This document shows, one piece after another, positions 1 to 5,393 of a DNA stretch of 5,447 nt (position 1 is its first letter; every line of letters begins with the position of its first letter). The position numbers and the translations under genes were made by a program. Origin of the DNA: an uncultured Clostridium sp. (lineage in GTDB: Bacteria > Bacillota > Clostridia > TANB77 > CAG-508); the NCBI GenBank assembly GCA_947057875.1, contig CAMSEX010000086.1:1-5447 (forward strand), read 5' to 3'. The notes below the pieces were generated by a model, which had not been told where the DNA came from, searched no databases, and saw only the letters and a list, made by a program, of their open reading frames with translations.

Positions 1-45
1 ACACTATAACCTACACTCTTTCCCTACACGACGCTCTTCCGATCT
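1..45 (+). other. Illumina TruSeq P5-side adapter with i5 index (artefact)
   Basis: This is not genomic DNA. Positions 13-45 are the complete 33-base TruSeq read-1 adapter, ending in GCTCTTCCGATCT. Positions 1-4 (ACAC) are the end of the P5 flow-cell sequence, and 5-12 (TATAACCT) sit where the 8-base i5 index belongs. Biological sequence begins at about 46. Any reading frame extended to the left of 46 is meaningless. Confidence 0.98.
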
Positions 46-53
46 ATAAAGAA

Positions 54-680
54 ATGTTTAATCAAAGGTTTATGGAAATGAATGGTGACCCAAAAGTAAA
101 AAATAGAGAAATTGCTTATGATAATTGGCTTGCAGATTATGAGGCAGAAATTGAAAAATGTGAAACTGTAATTGTCGATTTGGGTTGTGGGTTGGGAAAT
201 AATACCTATTTTTTAATCGAAAAAGGAAAAGAAGTTTTGGCGTGTGATATTTCAGAAGTGGCGATTGAGACTTTGCAAAAGGACGTTCCACAAGCAAAAA
301 CGAAATTATTTGATATGGCACAAAAATTTCCGATTGAAGATAATTATACAGATATTGTAATTGCTGATTTGTGTTTGCATTATTTTACAAAAGAAGTGAC
401 CAAGAAAATGATTGCAGAAATCAAAAGAATTTTGAAACCAAATGGATTGCTTTTATTTCGTGTGAATTCTATTCATGATGATAATTATATGTTAAAACAA
501 AGTACACTAGATAAGGATTTTTTCTGGGAAGAAAAACAGCAAAAAAGCAAAAGAGTTTTTCATGAAGAAAGTATAAAAGAATTTTTTGCAGATTGGAAAA
601 TTGAGAAAATTCAAGAAGAAAAAATGTTGCGATATTTTAAAGAGAAAATTGTTTGGAATTGTGCTGTTCGAAAAGTTTAA
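54..680 (+). CDS. Class I SAM-dependent methyltransferase, 5' end uncertain or truncated
   Basis: The product (208 aa from this ATG) is a Rossmann-fold methyltransferase that should bind S-adenosylmethionine and methylate an unknown small molecule or macromolecule in the cytoplasm. Motif I is DLGCGLGNN at residues 42-50. The acidic end of strand 2 is in ACDIS (Asp65), motif III lies around IADLCLHYF (103-111), and the post-motif strand is LKPNGLLLFRVNS (127-139). The C-terminal part (about 140-208) has no motif I can name and ends in a WNCAVRK-like strand, as in many clostridial Methyltransf_11/25-type proteins. The start is uncertain: the frame is open back to the adapter at 46, no Shine-Dalgarno lies in the 8 insert bases before ATG 54, and ATGs at 72 and 78 are alternatives. 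The true start may lie upstream of the insert, although the length is close to complete for a single-domain enzyme. It ends 19 bases before the first Nudix gene, probably on the same transcript. Substrate unknown. Confidence 0.85.
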   Translation: MFNQRFMEMNGDPKVKNREIAYDNWLADYEAEIEKCETVIVDLGCGLGNNTYFLIEKGKEVLACDISEVAIETLQKDVPQAKTKLFDMAQKFPIEDNYTDIVIADLCLHYFTKEVTKKMIAEIKRILKPNGLLLFRVNSIHDDNYMLKQSTLDKDFFWEEKQQKSKRVFHEESIKEFFADWKIEKIQEEKMLRYFKEKIVWNCAVRKV

Positions 681-691
681 AAGAAAGAAGG
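681..691 (+). promoter_or_regulatory. Ribosome binding site that sets a TTG start
   Basis: The purine-rich stretch AAGAAAGAAGG begins right after the methyltransferase stop codon and ends 8 bases before TTG at 700-702. A near-identical stretch (2411-2422) precedes the ATG of the third Nudix gene at 2430. The match supports this as a real Shine-Dalgarno and argues against the in-frame ATG at 586, which lies inside the methyltransferase gene. Confidence 0.6.
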
Positions 692-699
692 TTAAAATT

Positions 700-1149
700 T
701 TGAGAGTATTGGTAGGAGGAATTATTCGAAAAGAAAACAAAATATTAATGATACAAGAGGCGCAAGAAAATTGCTATGGGCAATGGAACTTGCCAACTGG
801 AAAGTTAGATGATGGAGAAAGTATTTTTGAAGGAGCTGTTCGCGAAATTTTTGAAGAAACAGGTTGCAAAGTAAAATTGACGAAAGTTTTGCCGATTTTA
901 TCTTCAAGAAAACCAAGTCTTGTAAGAATTATTTTTTTGACAGAATTATTAGAAGAAAATATTCAGTTTGATAAAAATGAAATTTTAGATGTCAAGTGGA
1001 TGGAAATAGAAGAAATTAAGAAAATGCCAAGGAATGAGTTAAGGGCTTATGAACATATTTTAGAAGACATTAGACAAATGGAGGAAAGTGAAATTTATTC
1101 TTTGGATATTATCAGAGTTATGGATAGAAAAGAATGTGAGGAGGTATAA
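700..1149 (+). CDS. Nudix hydrolase (first of a tandem pair), TTG start
   Basis: This is a single-domain Nudix hydrolase of 149 aa, expected to cleave a nucleoside diphosphate linked to another moiety (NTP, dNTP, nucleotide sugar or similar) using Mg2+ or Mn2+. The full Nudix box GX5EX7REUXEEXGU is present at residues 34-56: Gly34, Glu40, Arg48-Glu49, the metal-binding Glu52-Glu53, Gly55, and Cys56 at the final hydrophobic position. The motif before the box is WNLPTG rather than the usual WNLPGG. The TTG start at 700 is chosen for three reasons: a Shine-Dalgarno sits 8 bases upstream, the next gene's product aligns from its first residue, and the only upstream in-frame ATG (586) would overlap the methyltransferase by 95 bases. 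The gene is followed after 2 bases by its paralogue, so the two are very likely co-translated. The substrate cannot be told from the sequence. Confidence 0.88.
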   Translation: MRVLVGGIIRKENKILMIQEAQENCYGQWNLPTGKLDDGESIFEGAVREIFEETGCKVKLTKVLPILSSRKPSLVRIIFLTELLEENIQFDKNEILDVKWMEIEEIKKMPRNELRAYEHILEDIRQMEESEIYSLDIIRVMDRKECEEV

Positions 1150-1151
1150 AA

Positions 1152-1586
1152 ATGCATATAATTGTAAGTGTTTGTATTCAAGAGGAAGGGAAATTTTTGA
1201 TTGTACAAGAGGGAATTCCAAAAGCGTATGGTTTGTGGAATTTGCCGGGTGGTCATTTGGATGATGAGGAAGATTTGCTAGAAGGTGCCATTCGAGAGGC
1301 GAAAGAGGAAACTGGTTTGGATATAGAAATTACTGGGATTATGTCTATACAGAGGAATATGATGCATGGTTTAAATCATGTGAGAGTTATATTTAATGCC
1401 AAAAAAGTTGGCGGAGAAATTGCATTTGATAAAAACGAAATTTTAGATGTGAAATGGGTAACTCCAGAAGAAGCGGAAAAAATGGATAAAGCTACTTTAA
1501 GAGAACAAGAGTTATTTTTGGATAATGTGGAAGATGTCAAAAATTGCAGAAACTATCCATTAGAGATGATTAAGACGTTTAAATAG
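1152..1586 (+). CDS. Nudix hydrolase (second of a tandem pair)
   Basis: This Nudix-fold pyrophosphohydrolase of 144 aa is related to the gene just upstream. Its Nudix box is at residues 34-56, exactly the same place as in its neighbour: Gly34, Glu40, Arg48-Glu49, Glu52-Glu53, Gly55, Leu56, preceded by a canonical WNLPGG. Both proteins share the identical segment FDKNEILDVKW (residues 92-102 here), which in Nudix proteins forms the strand before the C-terminal helix. A strong Shine-Dalgarno (AGGAGGT, 1139-1145) lies in the end of the preceding gene, 6 bases before ATG 1152. The intergenic gap is 2 bases, so translational coupling is likely. The central region (about 57-90) and the C-terminus differ from the neighbour, which suggests a different substrate. 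Possible roles include nucleotide-pool sanitising or nucleotide-sugar turnover, but nothing in the sequence decides between them. Confidence 0.92.
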   Translation: MHIIVSVCIQEEGKFLIVQEGIPKAYGLWNLPGGHLDDEEDLLEGAIREAKEETGLDIEITGIMSIQRNMMHGLNHVRVIFNAKKVGGEIAFDKNEILDVKWVTPEEAEKMDKATLREQELFLDNVEDVKNCRNYPLEMIKTFK

Positions 1587-1595
1587 GAGGGGAAA

Positions 1596-2402
1596 ATGGA
1601 AAAATTATTGGTGTTAGGAACTGGTGGAGGCTTGACAACAAAGTGTTATAATACATGTTTTTTGTTGCAAAATCAGAACCAATATTTCTTGGTAGATACT
1701 GGGGCAGGAGCGCAGATTTTAAATCAAATACAAAAGGCAAATGTAACTTTGAGCCAAATTCATGATATTTTTATTTCGCATAAGCACATTGACCATTTGC
1801 TTGGTGTGTTTCCATTATTGCGAGTTATATGTCAAGATATATGGAAAGAGAAATATCAAGGAAATGTCAATTTATATTGTGGCAAAGAAGTGCATGAGAT
1901 TATAGAAAGATTTGTCTTAGATACGTTTCATGGTATGCATATTGACATATATCATAAGAACGTAATTTTTCATGAAATGCAAGAAGGTCAAGAATATTCT
2001 ATCATAGGTTATCAAGTGAAAGTGTTGGATTTATATCCTAAAGAAGATATTGTGCAATTTGGGTTTCAGACAAAATTAAACAATGGAAAAGATTTTACCT
2101 TTTTAGGAGATGTGCCTTGTAGTGAAAAGAATTATGATAAGATTAAAAACACGGACTGGGTTTGTCATGAAGTTTTTTGTCGTGAAGCAGAAAATGAGTT
2201 ATTTCATCCACATAGAATTAATCATTCTACCGTCAAAGATGTGAGTCAAACAATGCAAGATTTAAACGTAAAAAATTTGGTGCTTTGGCATACAAAAGAT
2301 AATTGTATCAAAGAGAGAAAAAGCTTGTATACGCAGGAAGCAAAGGAATATTTTAGGGGCAATATTTTTGTGCCAAATGATATAGATGAAATTGAATTGT
2401 AA
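1596..2402 (+). CDS. RNase Z-like MBL-fold metallo-hydrolase
   Basis: This 268-aa metallo-beta-lactamase-fold hydrolase resembles ribonuclease Z. The N-terminus (VLGTGGG, then a strand ending LVDTGAG at 32-38) is typical of the fold. The main metal motif HxHxDH is intact at His62-Lys-His64-Ile-Asp66-His67. Asp172 in LGDVP fits the bridging aspartate. HEVFC (191-195) and HST (210-212), followed by LVLWHT with His232, resemble the late tRNase Z motifs. At the position where RNase Z-type proteins carry a metal-binding His (LDH... followed by FGY), this protein has LDLYP (144-148) before QFGF, so that ligand seems to be replaced, probably by Tyr147. I therefore call it a generic MBL hydrolase and not tRNase Z (rnz). 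A Shine-Dalgarno (AGGAGG, 1585-1590) overlaps the upstream stop codon, 5 bases before the ATG. It sits between the Nudix genes, so a phosphoester or cyclic nucleotide substrate is a guess. Cytoplasmic; no signal peptide is seen. Confidence 0.88.
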   Translation: MEKLLVLGTGGGLTTKCYNTCFLLQNQNQYFLVDTGAGAQILNQIQKANVTLSQIHDIFISHKHIDHLLGVFPLLRVICQDIWKEKYQGNVNLYCGKEVHEIIERFVLDTFHGMHIDIYHKNVIFHEMQEGQEYSIIGYQVKVLDLYPKEDIVQFGFQTKLNNGKDFTFLGDVPCSEKNYDKIKNTDWVCHEVFCREAENELFHPHRINHSTVKDVSQTMQDLNVKNLVLWHTKDNCIKERKSLYTQEAKEYFRGNIFVPNDIDEIEL

Positions 2403-2429
2403 GTTTAATAGAAGAAAGAAGGCAAAAAA

Positions 2430-2945
2430 ATGGCAGAAATTTGGGATTTATTGGACGAAAAAGGAAATGAAACAAGTGAGACAATGCAAGTAGGAGAAGC
2501 AATTCCAGAAGGGCGTTATCATAAAGGGGCAGATGTTTGGATTGTAAATGCTAAAAATCAAATTTTAATTCAAAAACGTTCGCCGAATAAAAGACTTTCT
2601 CCTAATGTTTGGGCCATGACAGGTGGCTCTGTCATCAAAGGCGAGACAAGTTTGCAGACGATTGAAAGAGAAGTTTTAGAAGAGTTGGGAATTAAATTAA
2701 ATGTTCAAGATTTGCAGTTAATCACAACTTATCAAACAGGAGATGTGTGGCTAGATGAATATGTCGTAAGGCAGGAAATTGATTTGCATGATATTGTGAT
2801 GCAAGAGACAGAAGTCTCAAAAGTGAAATGGGCAACGTATGAGGAAATTGACGAGCTTTTTGAAAAGGGGCAGTTTTTGAAAAATCGATGGGAATTTGTC
2901 AGAGATTTTATATTGACAAATTTTCTACATATTGGTAAGATATAA
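2430..2945 (+). CDS. Nudix hydrolase, isopentenyl-diphosphate isomerase-like subfamily
   Basis: This 171-aa protein belongs to the Nudix subgroup that resembles isopentenyl-diphosphate isomerase (the YfcD/IDI-like group). It shows the usual start MAEIWDLLDEKG, then IPEGRYHKGADVWIVN (25-40) and QKRSPNKRLSPNVW (48-61), followed by a complete Nudix box at 66-88: Gly66, Glu72, Arg80-Glu81, Glu84-Glu85, Gly87, Ile88. A complete box favours hydrolase activity over isomerisation, since true IDI enzymes have altered boxes. It is clearly a different branch from the two Nudix genes upstream. A Shine-Dalgarno ending in GAAGG (to 2422) lies 7 bases before the ATG. The gap of 27 bases from the MBL gene is the largest in the window. 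In general, family members are annotated as hydrolases of unknown substrate. A candidate promoter for the next gene lies in its last codons. Confidence 0.92.
   Translation: MAEIWDLLDEKGNETSETMQVGEAIPEGRYHKGADVWIVNAKNQILIQKRSPNKRLSPNVWAMTGGSVIKGETSLQTIEREVLEELGIKLNVQDLQLITTYQTGDVWLDEYVVRQEIDLHDIVMQETEVSKVKWATYEEIDELFEKGQFLKNRWEFVRDFILTNFLHIGKI
2913..2941 (+). promoter_or_regulatory. Candidate sigma-A promoter before yqeG
   Basis: A perfect -35 hexamer TTGACA (2913-2918) is followed, after a 17-base spacer, by TAAGAT (2936-2941), a 4 of 6 match to TATAAT. A TG at 2933-2934 gives an extended -10. It overlaps the 3' end of the third Nudix gene, so the -35 could be chance coding sequence. Transcription would begin near 2948, leaving a leader of only about 15 bases that starts at the ribosome binding site. 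That short leader weakens the case. Confidence 0.4.
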
Positions 2946-2962
2946 ACAGAAAGGAAAAATGT

Positions 2963-3481
2963 ATGATTTTTTATCCAGACTATTATTGTGACAAAGTTAC
3001 AGATATTACACTTGAATTGTTAGAGAGAAATAACATAAAAGGTTTGATTTTGGATGTAGATAATACGCTGATTGATTATGATAAAAATTTGTTAAAAGGG
3101 GCAGAAGAATGGGTAAAACGTTTAAAACAAAAAGGTTTGAAATTTATTATTTTATCCAATAGTAACCAAGAAGAAAAAGTGAAAAATGTAGCGAGCATTT
3201 TAGAAATTCCGTATTTTTATTTTGCTACAAAGCCACTAAAACGAGGTTTCAAAAAGGCTCAAAAGGAGCTACAACTTGAAAAAAACGAAATTGCTGTGAT
3301 TGGGGACCAAATTTTTACGGATATTATTGGTGCAAATCGCTCGAAAATGTTTTCGATTTTAGTCAATCCAGTGGCAAAAAAGGACCTTTTTATGACGAAA
3401 ATCAAACGACCTTTGGAAGAAATGATTGTAAAATCTTATGTAAAAAAACAAAAGAAGAAAGAGGACGAAAAAAATGTATGA
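2963..3481 (+). CDS. yqeG: YqeG-family HAD-IIIA phosphatase
   Basis: This is a 172-aa cytoplasmic HAD-superfamily phosphatase of the YqeG group, common in Bacillota and related to phosphatidylglycerophosphate-phosphatase-type HAD proteins. HAD motif I is LDVDNTL, with catalytic Asp31 and Asp33. Motif II is ILSNS (Ser65), motif III is Lys90 in ATKP, and motif IV is GDQIFTD (Asp115 and Asp120). IIGANR and a TKIKRPLE segment (145-152) follow, in the order seen across YqeG proteins. The C-terminus is a Lys/Glu-rich tail (about 160-172). A Shine-Dalgarno (GAAAGG, 2949-2954) lies 8 bases before the ATG. The last 8 bases overlap the prepilin peptidase gene, which indicates translational coupling. 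In many clostridia this gene lies near aroE and the aminopeptidase P/efp pair; aroE is absent here. The physiological substrate of YqeG proteins is not settled. Confidence 0.95.
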   Translation: MIFYPDYYCDKVTDITLELLERNNIKGLILDVDNTLIDYDKNLLKGAEEWVKRLKQKGLKFIILSNSNQEEKVKNVASILEIPYFYFATKPLKRGFKKAQKELQLEKNEIAVIGDQIFTDIIGANRSKMFSILVNPVAKKDLFMTKIKRPLEEMIVKSYVKKQKKKEDEKNV

Positions 3482-4115
3482 TATCAACAATGTGCATATT
3501 TTAGTCTATGTCATATTTGGCATGGTGGGAATATTGGTAGGGAAATTAGTAGCATGGATGAATTTGAGACTTCCAGAAGAACAGAAAATTTTTTCCAAGG
3601 ATTTTTTTGCAGAGAATAAAAAAGGAGTTCCAGGAAGCTATATTTGTATGATTTTAATGGCGGTTTTGTATACATTATTACTACGCCGATTTGGAATTGG
3701 AGATACTTTTTTGCAAAATTTAGATTTGATTAAATTTATAATTTTGATGCCAATGTTGCTGAGTTCTTTTATGATTGATTTAAAACACAGAATTTTACCA
3801 AATCGCTTAAATTTAACAATATTTGAATGTGGACTTATGTTTGCTTTTATTTATGGAATACATAACATTAATTTAGCGAAGGATATGCTACTTGGAATGC
3901 TTACTGGTGCAGGAATTTTTGGCGCAATTACAGTGCTTCGGAGGATTGATTGCTGGAAAAGAGGCAATGGGACTTGGGGATGTGAAATTTATGGGAGCCA
4001 TTGGCTTATATTTTGGAGTCAGTGCTATTGCTCAAATCTCACTTTTGGCGTTTTTTGTGGGAGCGATTATATCAGTGTTAGTGCTATTTGTAAGAGCGTT
4101 TATTTTAAAAAGTGA
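3474..4115 (+). CDS. Prepilin peptidase, N-terminal part as read
   Basis: This is the first frame of the broken prepilin peptidase, 213 aa as read. Residues 1-155 are genuine: a membrane segment at about 8-28, a short loop with LRLPEEQK (31-38), further membrane segments at about 55-70 and 85-100, the first catalytic Asp102 in IDLKHRILPN, then two more membrane segments. Residues 156-213 (Trp-, Cys- and Gly-rich) come from the wrong frame and are not family-like. The cytoplasmic loop lacks the two CxxC pairs of the zinc-binding N-methyltransferase domain found in proteobacterial PilD, so this would be a short, peptidase-only form, as in many Gram-positive bacteria. The start ATG 3474 overlaps the yqeG stop, with AAAGAGG-like purines upstream. 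Confidence 0.6.
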   Translation: MYDINNVHILVYVIFGMVGILVGKLVAWMNLRLPEEQKIFSKDFFAENKKGVPGSYICMILMAVLYTLLLRRFGIGDTFLQNLDLIKFIILMPMLLSSFMIDLKHRILPNRLNLTIFECGLMFAFIYGIHNINLAKDMLLGMLTGAGIFGAITVLRRIDCWKRGNGTWGCEIYGSHWLIFWSQCYCSNLTFGVFCGSDYISVSAICKSVYFKK

Positions 4116-4251
4116 TGACCAATATATGCCATTTGGACCATTTTTGGTAATTGGCGCAGTTGCCTGTATCTTTTTACCAGCCAATGCAGTATTTGTTGCA
4201 TTTATGTCAATGTGTGCTGCGATTAGTAACAAGATATTAAGCATATTTTAA
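3892..4251 (+). CDS. Prepilin peptidase, C-terminal part as read
   Basis: This is the second frame of the broken prepilin peptidase. Genuine sequence starts at about 3940 with GGLIAGKEAMGLGDVKFMG, which carries the second catalytic aspartate (codon 3979-3981). Membrane segments follow at about 3990-4110, then MPFGPF (4126-4143) and a final hydrophobic helix. The first 16 residues from ATG 3892 are an out-of-frame reading of the upstream half, so 3892 is not a real start. No independent start is likely: the next in-frame ATG (3967) would cut into the conserved motif. The stop at 4249-4251 overlaps the ribosome binding site of the aminopeptidase gene. Confidence 0.55.
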   Translation: MECLLVQEFLAQLQCFGGLIAGKEAMGLGDVKFMGAIGLYFGVSAIAQISLLAFFVGAIISVLVLFVRAFILKSDDQYMPFGPFLVIGAVACIFLPANAVFVAFMSMCAAISNKILSIF

Positions 4252-4262
4252 GGAGGCTTTGT

Positions 4263-5345
4263 ATGAATATACGAATTAAGTGGCTAAGAGATCAACTAAA
4301 ACCAATGGAACTAGATGGAATGATTGTTTCTAATCCAATCAATATTAAATATTTGACTGGTTTGGATGCAGAAGGAATTCTAATTGTTGCACCAAAAGAA
4401 AATGTGTTTATTACAGATTCGAGATACATTGAGGCAGTCAACAGCCAGCTTACCATTGACGATGAAATTGTGGCTTATGATGTGAGGTCTTTGAGTAAGT
4501 TTGATTATGAAGGCTTTTTTATGGATTGTAGAGAAATTGGGTTTGAGGAAAAATATGTTACTTATGAGACTTATAAAAAATATTTGCAAATCTATCAAGT
4601 AAGCCTTGTAGAGACAGATGGCATTATTGAAAATCATAGGGTGGTCAAAGATGAAGAGGAAATTTGGCTAATTAAGAAAGCATGTGAAATAACGGATTGT
4701 GCTTTTGAACATGCCAAAAAAATTTTACAATATGATATAACCGAAAAGGAGTTAGCTTTTGAAATTGAAAGATTTATGATTGAAAATGGGGCAGATGGAT
4801 TGGCGTTTGACTCAATAGTTGCTTTTGGAGAAAATACTTCAATGCCGCATGCTGTGCCAACAGATCGTAAGTTAAAATCAGGAGATATTGTGCAATTTGA
4901 TATTGGTGCGAAGTATAAAGGATATTGTGCAGATTTTTCAAGAGTGATTTTTGTAGATGAAATGAAAGATGAATATGTGAATCTGTATGATTTTGTTTTG
5001 GAGCAGCAAAAAAAGATGGAGAGCTGTTTTAAAGATGGAGCCAATATGAAACAAGTCATTAAAGATAGAGAAGTGGAATATCATTTAAAGAATTGTGAAA
5101 TATTGCATGCTTTTGGTCATGGAGTTGGTTTGTCTGTGCATGAAGAGCCAATTCTGAGTTCCAAAATGGAATTGTATTTGAAGGAAAATATGGTAATTGC
5201 AATTGAGCCTGCTGTATATAAGCCAGAGCGCTTTGGTATTAGAATAGAAGATACTTATCAAATTACGAAAAATTCTTGTATAAATTTGACTAAATCTGGA
5301 AAAGATTATACTATCATCAAATTAAAAAAGGGTATTGATTTATAA
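4263..5345 (+). CDS. M24-family aminopeptidase P-like peptidase (Xaa-Pro peptidase)
   Basis: This 360-aa cytoplasmic metallopeptidase has the pita-bread fold and is expected to remove N-terminal residues before proline or to split Xaa-Pro dipeptides using two metal ions. The N-terminal creatinase-like domain (about 1-125) includes NPINIKYLTGLDAEG and FITDSRY. The catalytic M24 domain follows (about 130-355). All five metal ligands are visible: Asp213 (FDIGA), Asp224 (YCADFSR), His286 (FGHGVGL), Glu315 (AIEPAVY) and Glu329 (RIEDT). His196 (PHAVP) and His293 (VHEEP) complete the usual active-site set. A strong Shine-Dalgarno (AAGGAGG, 4250-4256) overlaps the upstream stop codon, 6 bases before the ATG. 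The likely counterpart is the B. subtilis YqhT-type peptidase encoded next to efp. The segment at about 255-282 is shorter and more divergent than usual for the family. Aminopeptidase P versus prolidase specificity cannot be decided from sequence. Confidence 0.95.
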   Translation: MNIRIKWLRDQLKPMELDGMIVSNPINIKYLTGLDAEGILIVAPKENVFITDSRYIEAVNSQLTIDDEIVAYDVRSLSKFDYEGFFMDCREIGFEEKYVTYETYKKYLQIYQVSLVETDGIIENHRVVKDEEEIWLIKKACEITDCAFEHAKKILQYDITEKELAFEIERFMIENGADGLAFDSIVAFGENTSMPHAVPTDRKLKSGDIVQFDIGAKYKGYCADFSRVIFVDEMKDEYVNLYDFVLEQQKKMESCFKDGANMKQVIKDREVEYHLKNCEILHAFGHGVGLSVHEEPILSSKMELYLKENMVIAIEPAVYKPERFGIRIEDTYQITKNSCINLTKSGKDYTIIKLKKGIDL

Positions 5346-5363
5346 AAAAAATTGTGATATAAT
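5335..5363 (+). promoter_or_regulatory. Strong sigma-A promoter for a truncated downstream gene
   Basis: The -35 box is TTGATT (5335-5340, 4 of 6), followed by a 17-base spacer and a perfect -10 box TATAAT (5358-5363). TG at 5355-5356 makes it an extended -10. The -35 overlaps the last codons of the aminopeptidase gene. Transcription should start near 5370 and read into the gene cut off at the insert end. The match is clearly better than that of the internal candidate before yqeG. Confidence 0.7.
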
Positions 5364-5388
5364 AAGACAGTTAAATAAAATGAAGAAA

Positions 5389-5393
5389 TGAGG
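5389..5393 (+). promoter_or_regulatory. Ribosome binding site of a gene cut off at the contig end
   Basis: GAGGT lies 8 bases before the adapter junction at 5402, so the start codon of the next gene should fall at or just beyond the last insert base. Together with the promoter at 5335-5363 it marks a complete 5' regulatory region of about 30 leader bases without its gene. Because aminopeptidase P genes are often followed by efp (elongation factor P) in Bacillota, efp is the likely missing gene. No coding sequence for it is present here. Confidence 0.5.

Larger units (their letters stand above)
3474..4251 (+). pseudogene. Type IV prepilin peptidase (A24 family), frameshifted
   Basis: Two overlapping frames together encode one polytopic membrane aspartyl protease of the type IV prepilin peptidase family, which cuts leader peptides from prepilin-like proteins at the cytoplasmic face of the membrane. 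The first frame runs well to residue 155 (GIFGAITVL). The sequence then continues in the +1 frame as GGLIAGKEAMGLGDVKFMG. Dropping one base near 3937-3939 (most simply C3939) restores a continuous protein of 258 aa. Both catalytic aspartates are present: Asp102 in FMIDLKHRILPN and Asp169 (repaired numbering) in GLGDVK. The GGLIAGKEAMGxGDVK segment and the later MPFGPF motif are well preserved, so the break is recent or is a sequence error. The gene is coupled to yqeG by an 8-base overlap and is followed by the aminopeptidase gene after 11 bases. If the frameshift is real, the enzyme is inactive unless ribosomes shift frame. Confidence 0.85.

Noticed and set aside
70..321. Minus-strand open frames, here and at 507-740, 722-916, 4032-4244, 4380-4637 and 4634-5059
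   Set aside because: Each lies opposite a well-supported plus-strand gene, gives low-complexity Phe/Leu/Ser/Ile-rich protein without known motifs, and has no convincing ribosome binding site. They are shadows of AT-rich coding DNA.
586..699. Extension of the first Nudix gene back to ATG 586
   Set aside because: It would overlap the methyltransferase by 95 bases and add a Lys-rich stretch unlike Nudix N-termini. TTG 700 has the ribosome binding site.
1596..2402. Calling the MBL gene tRNase Z (rnz)
   Set aside because: It has the fold and several motifs, but a metal-ligand His seems to be missing and the family resemblance is better to generic clostridial MBL hydrolases.
2430..2945. Calling the third Nudix gene a true isopentenyl-diphosphate isomerase (idi)
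   Set aside because: The Nudix box is a complete hydrolase-type box, and the start MAEIWDLLDEKG is typical of the IDI-like hydrolases of unknown substrate.
5380..5391. Mini reading frame ATG AAG AAA TGA in the leader before the truncated gene
   Set aside because: It is three codons long, with no ribosome binding site of its own and no sign of attenuation structure. It is likely chance in AT-rich DNA.
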